Counted from the first letter of the stretch, positions 8,434 to 17,185 are shown. The stretch is 64,000 nt of DNA from UKL13-2 sp043773745 (GCA_043773745.1 JAYVEV010000006.1:8806-72805); one strand, 5' to 3'. Numbers and translations: made by a program. Notes: generated by a model not told the origin, from the letters alone.

Positions 8434-9453
8434 ATGAAAATTTCCGTACTCGACCAATCGCCCGCCGCACTGGGAAAAAGCCAGCATCTCGCCATTCGTG
8501 AATCAATCGAGCTCGCGAAACATTGCGATCAGCTTGGCTATCACCGCTACTGGGTGTCGGAGCATCACAACAGTGACAGCATCATCGGTACCGCACCGGA
8601 AGTGCTGATGGCGGCGATTGCTGCAACGACAACGCATATTCGTATTGGCAGCGCCGGGGTGATGCTGCCGCACTATTCGGCGTTGAAAGTAGCCGAGCAA
8701 TTTCGGGTGCTCGAAGGCATCGCGCCGGGTCGCATCGATCTTGGCGTCGGCCGTGCGCCGGGCTCAGATCGGCAAACCGCGTTCGCGCTCAATCCGCATC
8801 AAAATGCCGCGGAAGAATTCCCACAGCAGGTGCAGGATTTGCAGGCATGGGTATCCGGTGTGCCGCTGGCTGCGGGGCATGCGTTTCGCGATATTAAGGC
8901 GCACCCGCTGGGGCCGACCTCGCCGCAGCTGTGGATTCTCGGCTCGTCCGATTACGGCGCGCAGCTTGCCGCTTATCTTGGCTTGCCATATGCCTACGCG
9001 TACTTTTTCACCGAGGGGCGCGGTACCGAGCAGGCCCTTGAGCTGTATCGCAAACTCTATCGACCCAGCGATGCGCACCCACAACCCCAGGCCACCATTT
9101 GCGTATGGGCGCTGGCCGCTGATACCGAAGCTGAAGCGCGACGATTGCTGAAGACCCGTGAGCAATGGCGCATTGGTTTTGAAAAAGGCCTGCGTACCCC
9201 GCTAGTCTCGCCCGAAGAAGCTGATAGTGCCTACGTAAATTATGGCGCCGCCGAGCGCACCACCATTGATACGCTGCGCGGCAAAGCGATCGTCGGCACT
9301 GCACCACAAGTCGCTGCGCGACTCACTGAACTCGCCGCCACCTTTGCGCTGGATGAAATTGTTATCAATACCTGGACGTATGATCCAGCGGCGCGGCGTC
9401 ACTCTTATGAATTGATTGCGGCAGACTTTGGATTAAGTGCGAATCCGCTTTAA
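8434..9453 (+). CDS. Luciferase-like flavin-dependent oxidoreductase (LLM class)
   Basis: 339 residues of a bacterial-luciferase-like TIM barrel, of the single-gene MsnO8/YhbW-like subgroup that uses FMN or F420-type cofactor; FMNH2 is expected here. Visible hallmarks are the N-terminal SVLDQSPAALG, YWVSEHHN (about residues 39-46), IRIGSAGVMLPHYS (70-83) and RIDLGVGRAPGSDR (101-114). The substrate cannot be inferred. It is monocistronic, flanked by a minus-strand gene upstream and nearly 200 bp of non-coding DNA downstream. The ATG at 8434 fits the family start exactly; no strong Shine-Dalgarno is seen. Confidence 0.9.
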   Translation: MKISVLDQSPAALGKSQHLAIRESIELAKHCDQLGYHRYWVSEHHNSDSIIGTAPEVLMAAIAATTTHIRIGSAGVMLPHYSALKVAEQFRVLEGIAPGRIDLGVGRAPGSDRQTAFALNPHQNAAEEFPQQVQDLQAWVSGVPLAAGHAFRDIKAHPLGPTSPQLWILGSSDYGAQLAAYLGLPYAYAYFFTEGRGTEQALELYRKLYRPSDAHPQPQATICVWALAADTEAEARRLLKTREQWRIGFEKGLRTPLVSPEEADSAYVNYGAAERTTIDTLRGKAIVGTAPQVAARLTELAATFALDEIVINTWTYDPAARRHSYELIAADFGLSANPL

Positions 9454-9651
9454 TTTTTGTTCTGGCCACATTAATGAATCGCCAATGTCCTGTGTGTGCT
9501 GCCGCACTGAGCGCGGCGTATATTGCGCCTAATATTTTTACTCCAGCTCCAACTCGGCATATCGGCAAATCGAGATAAATTTTTAAGCCGTATGCTCAAC
9601 TTGCCGGAGGCTCAGGTATCTGCCTAGGCCCACCATCAGGAGTACACCATC

Positions 9652-10029
9652 ATGAAATTTCGCAAACCATTATTGGCATTGCTGATTGCAGCATCGTTTG
9701 GGGGCATTGCCCAATCGTCACTGGCAATTGCCGATGTAGAAATTTTCTTCGACAGGGCGCCACCGCCGGTGCGCTATGAGCTTGTTCCTGCGCCGCGTCG
9801 GGGCTACATCTGGGCGCCCGGTTATTGGGATGCCAAGCGCAATAAGCACGCGTGGAAAAAAGGTCATTGGGAACGCGAACGCTCCGGTCATTATTACCTT
9901 GAGCCTCGCTGGATAGAGCGCAACAACGGTTGGGCGCTGGAACGTGGCCGCTGGAATCCGGGCGATCGCGATGGCGACGGCGTTCCGAACAGCCGTGACA
10001 AGCATCCGGACAATCCGAAAAAGCGTTGA
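9652..10029 (+). CDS. YXWGXW-repeat secreted protein with calcium-binding-type tail
   Basis: 125 residues. A Sec signal peptide (basic MKFRKP, hydrophobic core to about residue 25, QSSLAIA cleavage area) precedes a domain with repeated aromatic motifs: GYIWAPGYWD, HAWKKGHWERER, HYYLEPRWIER and WALERGRWNP. These are the degenerate YXWGXW-type repeats of small secreted proteobacterial proteins. The last 20 residues contain DRDGDGVPNSRDKHPDNP, an Asp-rich loop like the calcium-binding thrombospondin type-3 repeat. AGGAG at 9638-9642 supports the start. Likely periplasmic or outer-membrane associated; function unknown. Confidence 0.85.
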   Translation: MKFRKPLLALLIAASFGGIAQSSLAIADVEIFFDRAPPPVRYELVPAPRRGYIWAPGYWDAKRNKHAWKKGHWERERSGHYYLEPRWIERNNGWALERGRWNPGDRDGDGVPNSRDKHPDNPKKR

Positions 10030-10067
10030 GATTGCCAATAAGGCTTGGACGAGATTAAAGAGAAGGT

Positions 10068-10108
10068 GCTGGTTCGATATTCCGCCTTTGAGGGAATATC
10101 GAACCAGC
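10068..10108. terminator. Strong hairpin between convergent genes
   Basis: Perfect 16-bp inverted repeat (10068-10083 with 10093-10108, arm GCTGGTTCGATATTCC) around a 9-nt loop. It lies between the YXWGXW gene and the convergent transketolase gene, where a bidirectional terminator is expected. The run of T after the stem is weak on the plus side. Confidence 0.55.
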
Positions 10109-10167
10109 GTTATTTGTCTTAGCGCCGCTGCCTTTAGCAGATTTTTCTTTCTAAGTTTTAATGTTAT

Positions 10168-12168
10168 CTACAAGCCCTTAACCGCCCCCACCAACGCCTC
10201 CGCCGTAATCCCGAAATGCTTGTACAAAACCGGCGCCGGTGCTGATTCGCCAAAGGTATCAATACCAATCACCACACCATCTAGTCCTACGTACTTACGC
10301 CAATAATCGGTCACACCTGCCTCAATCGCCAGACGGGGTGTGGACTTTGGCAGTACGCTTAATTTATAGGCAGCGTCTTGCTGATCAAACACGAAGGTTG
10401 ATGGCATCGACACGACGCGGACTTGAATGCCTTCGGCAGCGAGGGTTTTTTGTGCTTCCATGGCTAGCGAGACTTCGGTACCGGTGGCGATGATGACCGC
10501 TTTGAGTTCACCGATTGCACCGGCTTCTTTCGACAACACATAGCCGCCTTTGGCAACGTTTACCATGGTTGCGGCATCACGTTTTTGGAACGGGCTGTTT
10601 TGGCGGGAGTAGATCAGGCAAGTGGGGCCATCGCGGCGGGCAATGGCGTGTTGCCATGCTGCTGCGGCTTCCACGGTGTCGCAGGGGCGCCACAAATCCA
10701 TATTGGGAATCAAGCGTAGCGAGGCCACATGCTCGACCGATTGATGGGTGGGCCCATCTTCGCCGAGGCCGATGGAGTCGTGGGTGAACACGGAAATATT
10801 TCTCAGCTTCATGAGTGCAGCCATGCGCAAGGCATTGCGCGAATAGTCGCTGAAGGTGAGAAATGTACCGGCGTAGGGGATCAGCCCGCCGTGTAGCGCG
10901 ATGCCGTTACCGATGGCGGACATGCCGAATTCACGCACACCGTAATTGATATAGTTGCCGCCAACCGTGGCAGACAGCGCCTTGCTGCCGCTCCAGTTGG
11001 TGAATACGGAGCCGGTTAAATCGGCTGAGCCGCCGATTAATTCCGGCATGGTTTGTGCGAATGCTTCAATGGCAAATTGTGAGGCTTTGCGAGTGGCAAC
11101 GGTCTCGGCTTTTTCTGCCGATTTATCGAGCAGCGCCTGGGCGGTTGCCGCAAAATTGGGCGGTAGCTCGCCCGCCATACGGCGCTTGAATTCACTGGCC
11201 AATTCAGGGAAGGCAGCCTGATAAGCGGCAAACACACCATTCCATTGCGCTTCAATCGCCTGACCTTTGTGTTTGGCATCCCAGGCATCATAAATATTTT
11301 GTGGAATTTCAAACGGCGCGTGTTGCCAGCCGAGCGCCGCACGGGTCGCGGCAATTTCGTTATTGCCCAGCGGTGCGCCGTGCACTTTGTCGGTACCGCC
11401 CATATTGGGCGAGCCTTTGCCGATCACGGTTTTGCAGCAGATCAGCGAGGGTTTATCGGCTATTTTTTTTGCGGCTTGCAGTGCGGCATCAACCGCATCG
11501 GCATTGTGCCCATCCACATTGGCAACCACGTGCCAGCCATAGGCTTCAAAACGCTGCGGTGTATTGTCTTTGAACCAGCCCTCCACGCGACCATCGATGG
11601 AGATGCCGTTGTCGTCATAAAACGCAATTAGCTTGCCCAAGCCCAGCGTGCCGGCGAGCGAACAGACCTCGTGGGAGATACCTTCCATCAAACAGCCATC
11701 ACCCATGAAAACATAGGTGTGGTGATCAACAATATTATGGCCGTCGCGGTTGAAAGTGCGCGCCATTTCGCGTTCCGCAATCGCCATGCCTACCGCATTA
11801 GCCAGGCCTTGACCGAGTGGACCGGTGGTGGTTTCCACGCCCGGTGTGAGGCCCACTTCCGGATGTCCGGCGGTGCGGGAATGGAGTTGACGAAAGGCTT
11901 TGATATCATCCATCGACAGGTCGTAGCCGGTCAGATGCAGCAGCGCGTAAATCAACATCGAACCATGGCCGTTGGAGAGCACAAAACGGTCACGGTCTGC
12001 CCAGTGCGGGTTGGCGGGGTTGTGTTTCAAATGATGCCGCCACAGCACCTCTGCCATTTCTGCCATGCCCATTGGCGCACCGGGGTGCCCCGAGTTGGCA
12101 TTTTGTACAGCATCCATGGCGAGAGCGCGAATAGCATTGGTGATGTCGGTGCGGGCAGCTTGGGTCAT
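10168..12168 (-). CDS. tkt: Transketolase
   Basis: Thiamine-diphosphate enzyme of the non-oxidative pentose phosphate pathway and Calvin cycle. It moves two-carbon units from ketose to aldose phosphates. The product is 666 residues if it begins at the ATG MTQAARTDI (12168), matching E. coli TktA (663); the frame extends further upstream but that extension is not transketolase-like. Visible motifs: GHPGAPMGMA, the ThDP-binding GDGCLMEG region, and in the pyrimidine domain GGSADLTGS and GEDGPTHQSVEH. It is alone on the minus strand and divergent from speD. rpiA, a pathway partner, lies 8 kb away. Confidence 0.97.
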   Translation of the reverse strand: MTQAARTDITNAIRALAMDAVQNANSGHPGAPMGMAEMAEVLWRHHLKHNPANPHWADRDRFVLSNGHGSMLIYALLHLTGYDLSMDDIKAFRQLHSRTAGHPEVGLTPGVETTTGPLGQGLANAVGMAIAEREMARTFNRDGHNIVDHHTYVFMGDGCLMEGISHEVCSLAGTLGLGKLIAFYDDNGISIDGRVEGWFKDNTPQRFEAYGWHVVANVDGHNADAVDAALQAAKKIADKPSLICCKTVIGKGSPNMGGTDKVHGAPLGNNEIAATRAALGWQHAPFEIPQNIYDAWDAKHKGQAIEAQWNGVFAAYQAAFPELASEFKRRMAGELPPNFAATAQALLDKSAEKAETVATRKASQFAIEAFAQTMPELIGGSADLTGSVFTNWSGSKALSATVGGNYINYGVREFGMSAIGNGIALHGGLIPYAGTFLTFSDYSRNALRMAALMKLRNISVFTHDSIGLGEDGPTHQSVEHVASLRLIPNMDLWRPCDTVEAAAAWQHAIARRDGPTCLIYSRQNSPFQKRDAATMVNVAKGGYVLSKEAGAIGELKAVIIATGTEVSLAMEAQKTLAAEGIQVRVVSMPSTFVFDQQDAAYKLSVLPKSTPRLAIEAGVTDYWRKYVGLDGVVIGIDTFGESAPAPVLYKHFGITAEALVGAVKGL

Positions 12169-12359
12169 GAGCGGTAATCTTTGTAAAGAGCGGGGGATGA
12201 AGGAAAATGAGGAGAAATGAACTGCAATGGAGATTATAATTTGAATGGTCTCGGAGAGCACAAAAACCGTATCCTAGCGGTGAAAAAAACATTACGTTTC
12301 CCCCATTGTGTCCTGCTAGCGCTGAGGCAGCCGCAGCATAAAACTATCCAAGGAACATC

Positions 12360-12758
12360 ATGAAAGGCCTTCACATCATTGCCGACCTTTATAAGTTGCC
12401 CGAGAGTGCGCCGCTCAATTCCGCCAAACTGCTGGGTGCGCGCTGTGTGCAAGCCTGCAAAGCGGCGGGTTTAACCGTGTTGGGTGAGCATTTTTACCAG
12501 TTTGCGAGCTTTGATAAATTACAGACGGGTGGCGCGACCGGTACGGTGGTGTTGGCCGAATCGCATCTGGCTATTCACACCTGGCCGGAGCGCGCAGAGG
12601 CGACGCTTGATATCTATGTTTGCAATGTCACCGCCGATAATAGTCGCAAAGCCGAGCGCCTTTATGCAGAGTTGCTGACCGCACTAAAACCCGGCGATGT
12701 GCTGATGCAGCGCGTCTTGCGCGGCAAAGATTTGCCGGTCGTGGAAACGGCGGCTTGA
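12360..12758 (+). CDS. speD: S-adenosylmethionine decarboxylase proenzyme
   Basis: 132-residue prokaryotic SpeH-type AdoMetDC that makes decarboxylated SAM, the aminopropyl donor for spermidine. The self-processing site is LAESHLAIHTWPE: cleavage before Ser68 would generate the pyruvoyl group, with His73 and Cys88 (DIYVCNV) as the conserved processing and catalytic residues. The stop codon overlaps the probable TTG start of speE (TTGA), so the two are translationally coupled. Divergent from tkt; promoters must lie in 12169-12359. Confidence 0.96.
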   Translation: MKGLHIIADLYKLPESAPLNSAKLLGARCVQACKAAGLTVLGEHFYQFASFDKLQTGGATGTVVLAESHLAIHTWPERAEATLDIYVCNVTADNSRKAERLYAELLTALKPGDVLMQRVLRGKDLPVVETAA

Positions 12759-13615
12759 GTACAGCGGAAAATAGTCGGCTTGATGAATGCCTGAATGAAG
12801 GCGCGGGTGTCTATTTCATGACGACCCAAAAAATTGCCTCAGTACAATCGCCATATCAACTGATTGAGGTATTTGACACGCCTGAACTGGGCAGGCTGAT
12901 GCGCATCGATGGCGGCAATATGTTGTCCGAGCGCGATGAATTTTTTTACCATGAAAATTTTATTCACCCCGCCGCCATCAGCCATTCCGCCCTCCAAAGT
13001 GCGCTGATTATCGGCGGCGGCGACGGCGGCTCGGCAGAAGAGTTGCTGAAACACCCATCCGTAAAAGTAGTAACGTTATGCGAGTTGGATCAGGTCGTGA
13101 TTGATGTGGCAAAGGCGCATTTTCAGTCGGTGCATCACGATATTTTTTCGCATCCAAAAATTGACTTGCGGATTGGTGATGGAGCGCAGTATGTGGAATC
13201 CACCGCCGATCTTTTTGACCTTGTTTACCTTGATCTTACTGATCCCGCTGGTCTTGCAGAAGCGTTGTACACGCAAAAATTTTATAGGGATTGCAAACGG
13301 GTGCTCAACGAAGGCGGCGCACTTACGTTGCATATTGGTTCACCGTTTTCACACCCGGCACGCGTGAAATCTAGTATTGAAAATTTACGCAGTGTCTTCA
13401 ACATTGTCACGCCTTACTTTGTACATATTCCGACCTACGGCGCCACTTGGGGTTTCGCGGTCGGTTCGGATCATTTGCACCCCGCCGGCATCGGTGCTGC
13501 GGAGATTGATCTGCGACTTAATCAACGCGCCATCGGTGATCGACAGTTCTATAACGGCGAAACACACCGCGCGATGTTGGCGTTGCCTGAATACATCCGA
13601 AATTTAATCGCGTAA
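12755..13615 (+). CDS. speE: Spermidine synthase
   Basis: 286 residues from the TTG that overlaps the speD stop. It transfers the aminopropyl group from decarboxylated SAM to putrescine. The N-terminal beta-hairpin (GAGVYFMTTQKIASVQSPYQLIEVF in outline), GGNMLSERDEFFYHE, IIGGGDGGSAEELLKH (SAM-binding GGGDGG) and VYLDLTDPAG are all family motifs. The upstream TTG is preferred because the residues before the first ATG (12818) align with the usual N-terminal hairpin; an ATG start would truncate it. It forms an operon with speD and probably with the four genes after it. Confidence 0.95.
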   Translation: MSTAENSRLDECLNEGAGVYFMTTQKIASVQSPYQLIEVFDTPELGRLMRIDGGNMLSERDEFFYHENFIHPAAISHSALQSALIIGGGDGGSAEELLKHPSVKVVTLCELDQVVIDVAKAHFQSVHHDIFSHPKIDLRIGDGAQYVESTADLFDLVYLDLTDPAGLAEALYTQKFYRDCKRVLNEGGALTLHIGSPFSHPARVKSSIENLRSVFNIVTPYFVHIPTYGATWGFAVGSDHLHPAGIGAAEIDLRLNQRAIGDRQFYNGETHRAMLALPEYIRNLIA

Positions 13616-13649
13616 GATTGCAAAATCGTATTGCTGCGAAAGAATCTCG

Positions 13650-13994
13650 ATGCTTAAAAAAGTTCGTAAATCCAGCTCTCACATCACACTCGTGCTCATT
13701 GGTGCAGCAGCCGTAACCGCAACACTCACGAGTTGCGGCAAAGAAGAAACGCGCCGCGATGTGTATGTGAGCAAACAGGATTGCTTAGCCGATTGGGGAA
13801 ACGATCCGAAAGATTGCGAGCCTGCGTATGATCGCCGCACCGGTAATCCGGCCATCACGCATTATTACGGAAGGCCCTATGGATGGTCGGGTGGCTCTTC
13901 CTCGTTTTCGCCGTCCCGCACCGGCAAAACAATTGGCTCAACCACGGTAAGTCGCGGGGGCTTTGGCGGCAGCGGCCACTCTGCTTCGGGCTAA
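13650..13994 (+). CDS. DUF1190/YgiB-like lipoprotein
   Basis: 114 residues with a lipoprotein signal (about residues 12-29, lipobox TLTSC), then KEETRRDVYVSKQDCLADWGNDPKDCEPAYD. This pattern of an 'xxDCxxDWGxxxxxCxxAY' block resembles DUF1190/UPF0441 (YgiB of E. coli). The remainder is Gly/Ser-rich. In E. coli ygiB sits directly before ygiC, a glutathionylspermidine-synthase-like gene; here the same pair is separated only by a small acetyltransferase gene, which supports the assignment. Likely an outer- or inner-membrane lipoprotein with unknown role. Confidence 0.75.
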   Translation: MLKKVRKSSSHITLVLIGAAAVTATLTSCGKEETRRDVYVSKQDCLADWGNDPKDCEPAYDRRTGNPAITHYYGRPYGWSGGSSSFSPSRTGKTIGSTTVSRGGFGGSGHSASG

Positions 13995-13998
13995 TCCC

Positions 13999-14523
13999 AT
14001 GCATACAATAAGACAAATTACAGCGCGCGATAATGTGCTGCAGGATCAATTGAAACAGCTGCTGCGCGATGCGGTCGAAGGTGGTGCTTCGGTCGGCTAT
14101 GTAGTGCCGCTGGCAGACGATGATGCCGGGCAATATTGGCAGGGCGTTTTTACACAGATTGAAGACGGCAGCCTGATTTTATTGGTGGCCGAAAATACCA
14201 ATCAGCTCATCGGTACGGTACAACTTTCGCTGTGCATGAAACCCAATGGCAGGCATCGGGCCGAGGTGCAAAAAATGTTGGTGCATACCAGCGCGCGCCG
14301 TCGCGGTCTGGGCCGTGATTTGATGCAAGCGATAGAGCAGGCAGCACGCGCATCGGCACGAAGCCTGCTGGTGCTCGACACCGAAAGCGGCAGCGGCGGG
14401 CAGCATCTTTATACGGCGATGGGTTATAGGGTGGCGGGTGAAATTCCGAATTTTGCACTGCCGACAATACCCGCTCAATCAGAAAAACTATTGCCGACAA
14501 CCTATATGTACAAATTATTGTGA
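13999..14523 (+). CDS. GNAT-family N-acetyltransferase
   Basis: About 174 residues from the ATG at 13999 (MHTIRQITARD); an upstream in-frame GTG/TTG extension would run into the previous gene. The acetyl-CoA motif A is clear: VQKMLVHTSARRRGLGRDL (read in parts), with R-R-x-G-L-G as the pyrophosphate loop, and the typical HLYTAMGYRVAGEIPNF ending. Substrate unknown. Its place between a DUF1190 lipoprotein and a polyamine-peptide ligase gene suggests a polyamine or peptide-amine acceptor, which is inference only. The stop overlaps the GTG start of the next gene. Confidence 0.85.
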   Translation: MHTIRQITARDNVLQDQLKQLLRDAVEGGASVGYVVPLADDDAGQYWQGVFTQIEDGSLILLVAENTNQLIGTVQLSLCMKPNGRHRAEVQKMLVHTSARRRGLGRDLMQAIEQAARASARSLLVLDTESGSGGQHLYTAMGYRVAGEIPNFALPTIPAQSEKLLPTTYMYKLL

Positions 14524-15671
14524 AACGCGAGAACCTAATTCCGCGTCCCGATTGGCCGAAGAAAATGGAAGCTCTGGGTTTTGGCTTTCATTCCATCGAT
14601 GGTATTTATTGGGATGAACGCGCTTGTTACCAGTTCAGCGCGCAAGAAATTGATACGCTTGAAATCGCTACGGCTGATTGTCATGAAATGTGCATCGCAG
14701 CGGCGCAACACGTAGTCGATAATAAGCTTTATGCGCGCTTTGCGATTCCGCCGGAATTTATTCCGCTCATTGAGCGCTCATGGAATGATGATGAGGCGAC
14801 TTTTTTTGGCCGCTTCGATTTTTCATGGGATGGCAATGGATCACCCAAGATGCTCGAATACAATGCTGATACGCCGACTTCGCTGATTGAGGCCAGTGTC
14901 GCACAATGGTATTGGTTGCAGGAGGTCAAGCCGGGCTGCGATCAGTTCAATAGCCTGCATGAGAAAATGATCGAACGCTTTAAAGCGATTGCGGCTGAAC
15001 TGGGCGTCAAGACGATGCACTTCGCCTGTGTGGGCGATAGCGAAGAAGACGTCGGCAATATTGATTATTTGCGCGATGTCGCGCTGCAAGCGGGCCTTGA
15101 TGCGCCGTTCATAGACATCAACCAGATCGGCTGGGACGCCATCGCCAAAAAATTTGCCGATGAAAATGATCAGGAAATAACCACGCTGTTCAAACTTTAT
15201 CCCTGGGAATGGATGGTGCGTGAAGCGTTCGGCCTTAATTTGCTCAATAGCGAGATGCGTATCATCGAACCTGCGTGGAAAATGCTGCTCGCCAACAAAG
15301 CGATTTTGCCGGTACTGTGGGAGCTATATCCCGAACACCCTAATTTATTGCCTGCGTATTTTGAGGCGCAAAAATTCACCAGCGATTACGTCAAAAAACC
15401 GCTGCTGTCGCGCGAAGGTGCCAACGTCACTATCAAAACCTCTCGAGGCGGTATTGAAAACACCATTGCTATTCCCGGCGAATACGGTGCCGAGGGATTC
15501 ATTTACCAGGGCTTTCACCCGATTCCCAACTATCGGCAAGCGGGGCAGGACAATTACATGGTGATTGGCTCATGGATGATTGGTGACGAGCCTGCGGGTA
15601 TGGGCATCCGCGAAGATGAATCACCCGTCACAAAAAATACCAGTCGGTTTTTACCGCATTATTTTATTTAG
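14520..15671 (+). CDS. Glutathionylspermidine-synthase-like ATP-grasp ligase (YgiC/YjfC family)
   Basis: 383 residues, GTG start overlapping the preceding stop. It matches the C-terminal ATP-grasp synthetase half of E. coli Gss; the N-terminal amidase half is absent, as in YgiC/YjfC. Recognisable segments are FGRFDFSWDGNG, KMLEYNADTPTSL and EASVAQWYWL in the first half, and KKPLLSREGANVTI plus YIYQGFHPIPNY-like text near the end. Such enzymes join a peptide carboxylate to an amine, likely a polyamine, with ATP. The neighbouring speD and speE would supply spermidine. The exact peptide substrate is not known. Confidence 0.9.
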   Translation: MKRENLIPRPDWPKKMEALGFGFHSIDGIYWDERACYQFSAQEIDTLEIATADCHEMCIAAAQHVVDNKLYARFAIPPEFIPLIERSWNDDEATFFGRFDFSWDGNGSPKMLEYNADTPTSLIEASVAQWYWLQEVKPGCDQFNSLHEKMIERFKAIAAELGVKTMHFACVGDSEEDVGNIDYLRDVALQAGLDAPFIDINQIGWDAIAKKFADENDQEITTLFKLYPWEWMVREAFGLNLLNSEMRIIEPAWKMLLANKAILPVLWELYPEHPNLLPAYFEAQKFTSDYVKKPLLSREGANVTIKTSRGGIENTIAIPGEYGAEGFIYQGFHPIPNYRQAGQDNYMVIGSWMIGDEPAGMGIREDESPVTKNTSRFLPHYFI

Positions 15672-15712
15672 TCGTATTGAGTCGTTTCGTTTATAGGGCG
15701 TAGGAGAAAATT

Positions 15713-16129
15713 ATGTTCAAGTACCAAGTGATGGAATCGTTCGCTGGCTTTGATGATTTTTTAATCTATCTCAGCATCTCGGGAGTCTTGCTTGCGGTGT
15801 TCGCGGCGATTTATGTGCGCATCACGCCGTATCGCGAAGTGGCACTGATTCGCGACGGCAATATGGCCGCCGCTTTCAGTCTTTCCGGCACGCTGATTGG
15901 TATGGCCATTCCGCTGGCGAACGCAATCGAATTCAGCGTGAATCCGGTTGATATGGCGATCTGGGGCTTTATTGCGCTGGCGATTCAGCTGATGGTATTT
16001 GTGATCGCCCGCATCGCGTTGCCCCATATCGCGCAGGACATACCCGCAGGCAAGCAGGCATCAGGATTTTTTCTGGGCGCGATTTCGATTGCCGCGGGGA
16101 TTTTGAATGCGGCCTGCATGACATATTAA
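15713..16129 (+). CDS. DUF350 (YjfL-type) membrane protein
   Basis: 138 residues with four hydrophobic helices (about 16-35, 55-75, 80-100 and 115-136) and the sequence EVALIRDGNMAAAFSLSGTLIGMAIPLA, which is characteristic of DUF350 (YjfL). In E. coli yjfL is adjacent to yjfC, the paralogue of ygiC. The same ATP-grasp/DUF350 pairing appears here, so the two likely act together at the inner membrane. TAGGAG at 15701-15706 provides a good ribosome site. Last gene of the polyamine module; repeat copy B follows. Confidence 0.88.
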   Translation: MFKYQVMESFAGFDDFLIYLSISGVLLAVFAAIYVRITPYREVALIRDGNMAAAFSLSGTLIGMAIPLANAIEFSVNPVDMAIWGFIALAIQLMVFVIARIALPHIAQDIPAGKQASGFFLGAISIAAGILNAACMTY

Positions 16130-16134
16130 AAGAT

Positions 16135-16202
16135 AAAACACTAGGGCTGACGGGCGTTTTAGAGCAAAGATGCTCGTAACGCCGCTACAGTGCTAGAGTT
16201 TT
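16135..16202. repeat. Palindromic intergenic repeat, copy B
   Basis: About 68 bp bounded by AAAACACTAG (16135-16144) and CTAGAGTTTT (16193-16202), nearly inverted copies. The interior holds GACGGGC (16149-16155) and GATGCTCGT (16169-16177), matching copy A. It fills the gap between the convergent DUF350 gene and the IMPase-family gene and touches the stop codon of the latter. Confidence 0.6.
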
Positions 16203-17064
16203 AAATATGACTCCGTACCCATCGCTTCCATTCATCAAACAACGCCGGATGCCGCGCCGCTATCGCCGACTTTTGCCACGAGCCTTGCACATCGACTGAG
16301 CGCCAATAGTTGTCGTGTAGCAGCGTTGCGGTACGCCCGCCCGCTTCTTCCAAAATCAATGCACCGGCCGCGTAATCCCACGGCTGCTCACCGGCGTGAA
16401 CGAAGCCATCAACACGTCCACAGGCCATGTGGCACCACTGCAAAACCGAGGCGCCGCTTGACACTATTTTTTTGGCCGGTGAATGGTTTGCAAGGGCGAT
16501 TTTGACACGGCCCAGTAATTTGAAGCGGCCTACTTCAATGATCGCTTCCGACAATGGTTTTGTGGGCAAGACCTTGAGATGTTTGGCGTTACCACGGCTG
16601 TCAACCATGCAAGTGCCGCCACCGCGGCTGGCGTGAAACATTTCGTTTGTATTGGGATCGTACACTGCACCGAACACACTCTCACGCTGATACATGAGGG
16701 CAACGGAGATACCGAAGTAGCGTTTGCCGTTGGTAAAGTTGCCGGTACCGTCGAGTGGATCAACACACCACAGCCAGTCAGCATTGGACCACAGTTTTTG
16801 CTGCACCTCAGGCGGCATCTCTTCGCCAAGCACAGGGCAATTGAAAATATCCGGTAGCGCCTTGGCGAGCGCCGTTTCCACTGCACGGTCAGCTTCGGTA
16901 ACGACGGTGCCATCATGCTTTTTCTCGGCAGTCACGCGCCTGAAACGTGGCATCAATTCTGCTGCGGAGACTGCCCGCATCAGCGCCATTACAGGCTCAG
17001 CCAGTTCGCTAAGCGGCGGAAGACCAGGAACCGAGGTGGGGCGGCTGACAATCAGAGGTTGCAT
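16201..17064 (-). CDS. Inositol-monophosphatase-family phosphatase (possible HisN)
   Basis: 287 residues of the IMPase superfamily of Mg-dependent, lithium-sensitive sugar and inositol phosphatases. Metal-site motifs are visible: TVVTEADRAVE, the acidic VLGEEMP, WCVDPLDGTGNF (DPxDGT) and the final QPWDYAAGALILEEAGG. Members act on inositol phosphates, PAP or histidinol phosphate. The his operon in this window has a HisB that is only the dehydratase, so a separate histidinol-phosphatase is needed and this gene is a candidate. Sequence motifs alone do not distinguish it from a SuhB-type enzyme. Confidence 0.88.
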   Translation of the reverse strand: MQPLIVSRPTSVPGLPPLSELAEPVMALMRAVSAAELMPRFRRVTAEKKHDGTVVTEADRAVETALAKALPDIFNCPVLGEEMPPEVQQKLWSNADWLWCVDPLDGTGNFTNGKRYFGISVALMYQRESVFGAVYDPNTNEMFHASRGGGTCMVDSRGNAKHLKVLPTKPLSEAIIEVGRFKLLGRVKIALANHSPAKKIVSSGASVLQWCHMACGRVDGFVHAGEQPWDYAAGALILEEAGGRTATLLHDNYWRSVDVQGSWQKSAIAARHPALFDEWKRWVRSHI

Positions 17065-17142
17065 GCGAATTGCGTGAGAGAGGCGTGGAAGTTGCGTAAA
17101 AGAGGTAAAAAAATAGAGTCAAGTTTCGTCGTTAACCGTCGT

Positions 17143-17148
17143 TATAAT
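17143..17148 (+). promoter_or_regulatory. Candidate -10 element upstream of rsmE
   Basis: A perfect TATAAT 43 bp before the rsmE ATG. No convincing -35 hexamer is seen 17 bp upstream; the closest is TCAAGT with an 18-bp spacer. Confidence 0.4.
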
Positions 17149-17185
17149 ACTTTACCCTTTTTTGAAATTTTGTTTGTCGTCTACG

